Assembly (NCBI GenBank): GCA_946055175.1
Contig: CAMGET010000064.1
Location: 1 to 7,048 of the forward strand
Source of the DNA: an uncultured Roseburia sp.
GTDB taxonomy: Bacteria; Bacillota; Clostridia; Lachnospirales; Lachnospiraceae
Length of the DNA stretch: 7,048 bases
Direction: 5' to 3'
Position numbers and translations under genes: made by a program. Positions within the stretch are counted from its first letter, which is position 1. Every line of letters begins with the position of its first letter. The notes below the pieces were generated by a model. The model ran no database searches and had not been told where the DNA came from. It saw only the letters and a list, made by a program, of their open reading frames with translations. This document shows, piece by piece, positions 5,681 to 7,048 of this stretch.

Positions 5681-7048
5681 ATGGAATCATTATGGAGAAA
5701 GCAAACCGGAAAAATCGAACCCAGTGAATCAATCCCGCAGTCTTCTATTCGAGAATCCCATTGGGATGTGGTAGTAGTTGGAGCTGGAATGTCGGGGATT
5801 TTGACAGCGTATTTTCTAAAGAAGCAGGGAAAACGTGTGCTGATTGTGGAGGCAAATACCATTGCATCGGGGCAGACGGAACGGACGACTGCTAAGATTA
5901 CGAGTCAGCATGATTTAAAGTATGCAAAACTTTTGAAAGATATTGGTGAGCAGAAGGCGAGGCTATATGCGCAGGCAAATGAATTGGCAATTGCTCAATA
6001 TGCCGGAATCATCAAAGAGAAGGGGATAAACTGTCAGTTTGAACGCACAGACGCTTATTTGTACTCCTTAGAAACGGAAACAGCTTTGAAAGAAGAGGCA
6101 GAGGCGGCGAATCGCTTGGAAATTCATGCGGAATTTGTGACAAAGACAGAATTACCATTTGAGATAAAGGGAGCAGTCTGTTTTAAAAACCAGGCACAGT
6201 TTTCCCCTTTGGAATTTGTGAAAGCGATTGCAACGGAATTGGATATTTTAGAACATACAATGGTTACGGAAGTAAAGGATCACTGGGTAATTACGGATAA
6301 AGGAATCCTGACAGCTGATGATATTGTACTTGCCACCCATTATCCGATGCGGAACGTGCCGGGTTTTTACTTCTTGCGCCAGCATCAGGAGCGAAGTTAT
6401 GTGCTTGCATTATCGGGTGCTAATCCCATAAAAAATATGTACCTGGGCATTGATGAAGACGGACTGTCTTTCAGACAGGCGGGAGAATACCTGCTGCTTG
6501 GGGGAAGCGGCCATCGGACAGGACATGCATATGGCAGGAAGGGGACTTCGAAAAAGGAATGTGGAGGTGCATATGAACATCTAAGAGAGATGAAACAACT
6601 GTACTTCCCGGAAGCAAAAGAAGTGGCACACTGGTCCGCACAGGACTGTATGCCCCATGACGGTATCCCATTTATCGGAAGGTTTTCTGCCTATACGCCG
6701 CATCTGTACGTGGCTACCGGTTTTCAAAAGTGGGGCATGACTACATCCATGATTGCAGCAAGGCTTTTGTGTGATGAAATTTGTGGAAAAGAGAATCCAT
6801 ATCAGGAATTGTTTTCTCCGCAGAGACTGTTGGTTCGGGCAGGAAGCAAAGATTTTTTGAAAGATGCTGCTGTAATTGTGGTAGGGCTTACGAAGGGCAT
6901 TTTTACAAAAAAACGCTGTTCGCATATGGGATGTGCACTAAAGTGGAATCCGGATACCCATAGTTTTGATTGCCCCTGCCATGGTTCACGATTTGATGAG
7001 GATGGAAAACTTCTTGATAATCCGGCAAAAAAAGATACCATAAAAAGG
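5681..7048 (+). CDS. FAD-dependent oxidoreductase with C-terminal Rieske [2Fe-2S] domain (YhfW-like), 3' end off the window
   Basis: The first 456 residues are visible. An N-terminal Rossmann motif VVVGAGMSG (31-39) with acidic residue E57 at the end of the second strand (VLIVEA) binds FAD. The following ASGQTERTTAKITSQH (62-77) and later SAQDCMPHDGIPFIG and YVATGFQKWGMT segments are typical of the DAO/DadA-type fold seen in YhfW proteins. A Rieske cluster site follows: C413-x-H415 and C431-x-x-H434, plus C418 and C433, placed like the disulfide pair of bc1/b6f Rieske proteins. Such fusions are around 500 residues, so about 50 are probably missing. The start at 5681 has SD AAGGAGG at 5669-5675. 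The protein lacks an obvious signal peptide, so it is probably cytosolic. The donor and acceptor are unknown; electron transfer from FAD to the cluster is expected. No promoter is clearly visible. Confidence 0.92.
   Translation, partial: MESLWRKQTGKIEPSESIPQSSIRESHWDVVVVGAGMSGILTAYFLKKQGKRVLIVEANTIASGQTERTTAKITSQHDLKYAKLLKDIGEQKARLYAQANELAIAQYAGIIKEKGINCQFERTDAYLYSLETETALKEEAEAANRLEIHAEFVTKTELPFEIKGAVCFKNQAQFSPLEFVKAIATELDILEHTMVTEVKDHWVITDKGILTADDIVLATHYPMRNVPGFYFLRQHQERSYVLALSGANPIKNMYLGIDEDGLSFRQAGEYLLLGGSGHRTGHAYGRKGTSKKECGGAYEHLREMKQLYFPEAKEVAHWSAQDCMPHDGIPFIGRFSAYTPHLYVATGFQKWGMTTSMIAARLLCDEICGKENPYQELFSPQRLLVRAGSKDFLKDAAVIVVGLTKGIFTKKRCSHMGCALKWNPDTHSFDCPCHGSRFDEDGKLLDNPAKKDTIKR

Noticed and set aside
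5454..5862. Open frames on both strands across the inverted repeat (5454-5642 plus, 5590-5862 minus)
   Set aside because: They are antisense to, or overlap, the DUF5058-like and oxidoreductase genes, share the palindrome-encoded peptide and have no family resemblance.
1..7048. CRISPR arrays, tRNA/rRNA genes, transposase genes or prophage genes
   Set aside because: No regularly spaced repeats, tRNA-like folds, rRNA segments or transposase/phage protein motifs were seen on either strand.

Overview
The window looks like a chromosomal segment of a low-to-moderate GC Gram-positive anaerobe, most likely a gut Clostridia member of the Lachnospiraceae type. This rests on strong AGGAGG-type ribosome binding sites, A/T-rich intergenic DNA with sigma-A-like promoters, and the gene families present (MarR, tocopherol-cyclase-like protein, DegV, GGDEF/EAL, a DUF5058-like membrane protein, and a YhfW-type FAD/Rieske oxidoreductase). 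Family names come from reading the translations and recalling the families; no database search was run.

Left part (1-1070): the 5' part of a MarR-family regulator gene runs leftward off the window. It has a TTG start and a promoter overlapped by a perfect 14-bp palindrome, a likely autoregulatory operator. Divergent to it is a tocopherol-cyclase-like gene that is open end to end but appears to lack about 70-80 central residues compared with its family.

Middle part (1070-2545): a graveyard of remnants. In order they are a bidirectional stem-loop, the last codons of a DegV-like gene on the minus strand, an inverted-repeat-rich intergenic segment, a TetR-family regulator with an internal deletion and frameshift, and a GGDEF-EAL c-di-GMP gene. 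The last has a nonsense codon, two frame changes and at least one clear internal deletion. Several consecutive genes each seem to have lost an internal block.

Right part (2545-7048): intact genes. A strong bidirectional terminator separates the remnants from a leftward three-gene operon: a DUF5058-like membrane protein, a second polytopic membrane protein, and a membrane-anchored M20 metallopeptidase. Coupling is tight: the first stop codon overlaps the next SD, and the second junction is an ATGA overlap. The pair of membrane proteins beside a hydrolase suggests an uptake-and-cleavage system for an amide-linked amino acid compound, but the substrate cannot be read from the sequence. Divergent from it is a FAD-dependent oxidoreductase with a C-terminal Rieske [2Fe-2S] domain, which runs off the right edge. 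Between the two divergent units lies a perfect 26-bp inverted repeat whose arms each contain a GGGAC...GTCCC mini-hairpin. It resembles a paired REP-type element and abuts the SD of the oxidoreductase gene.
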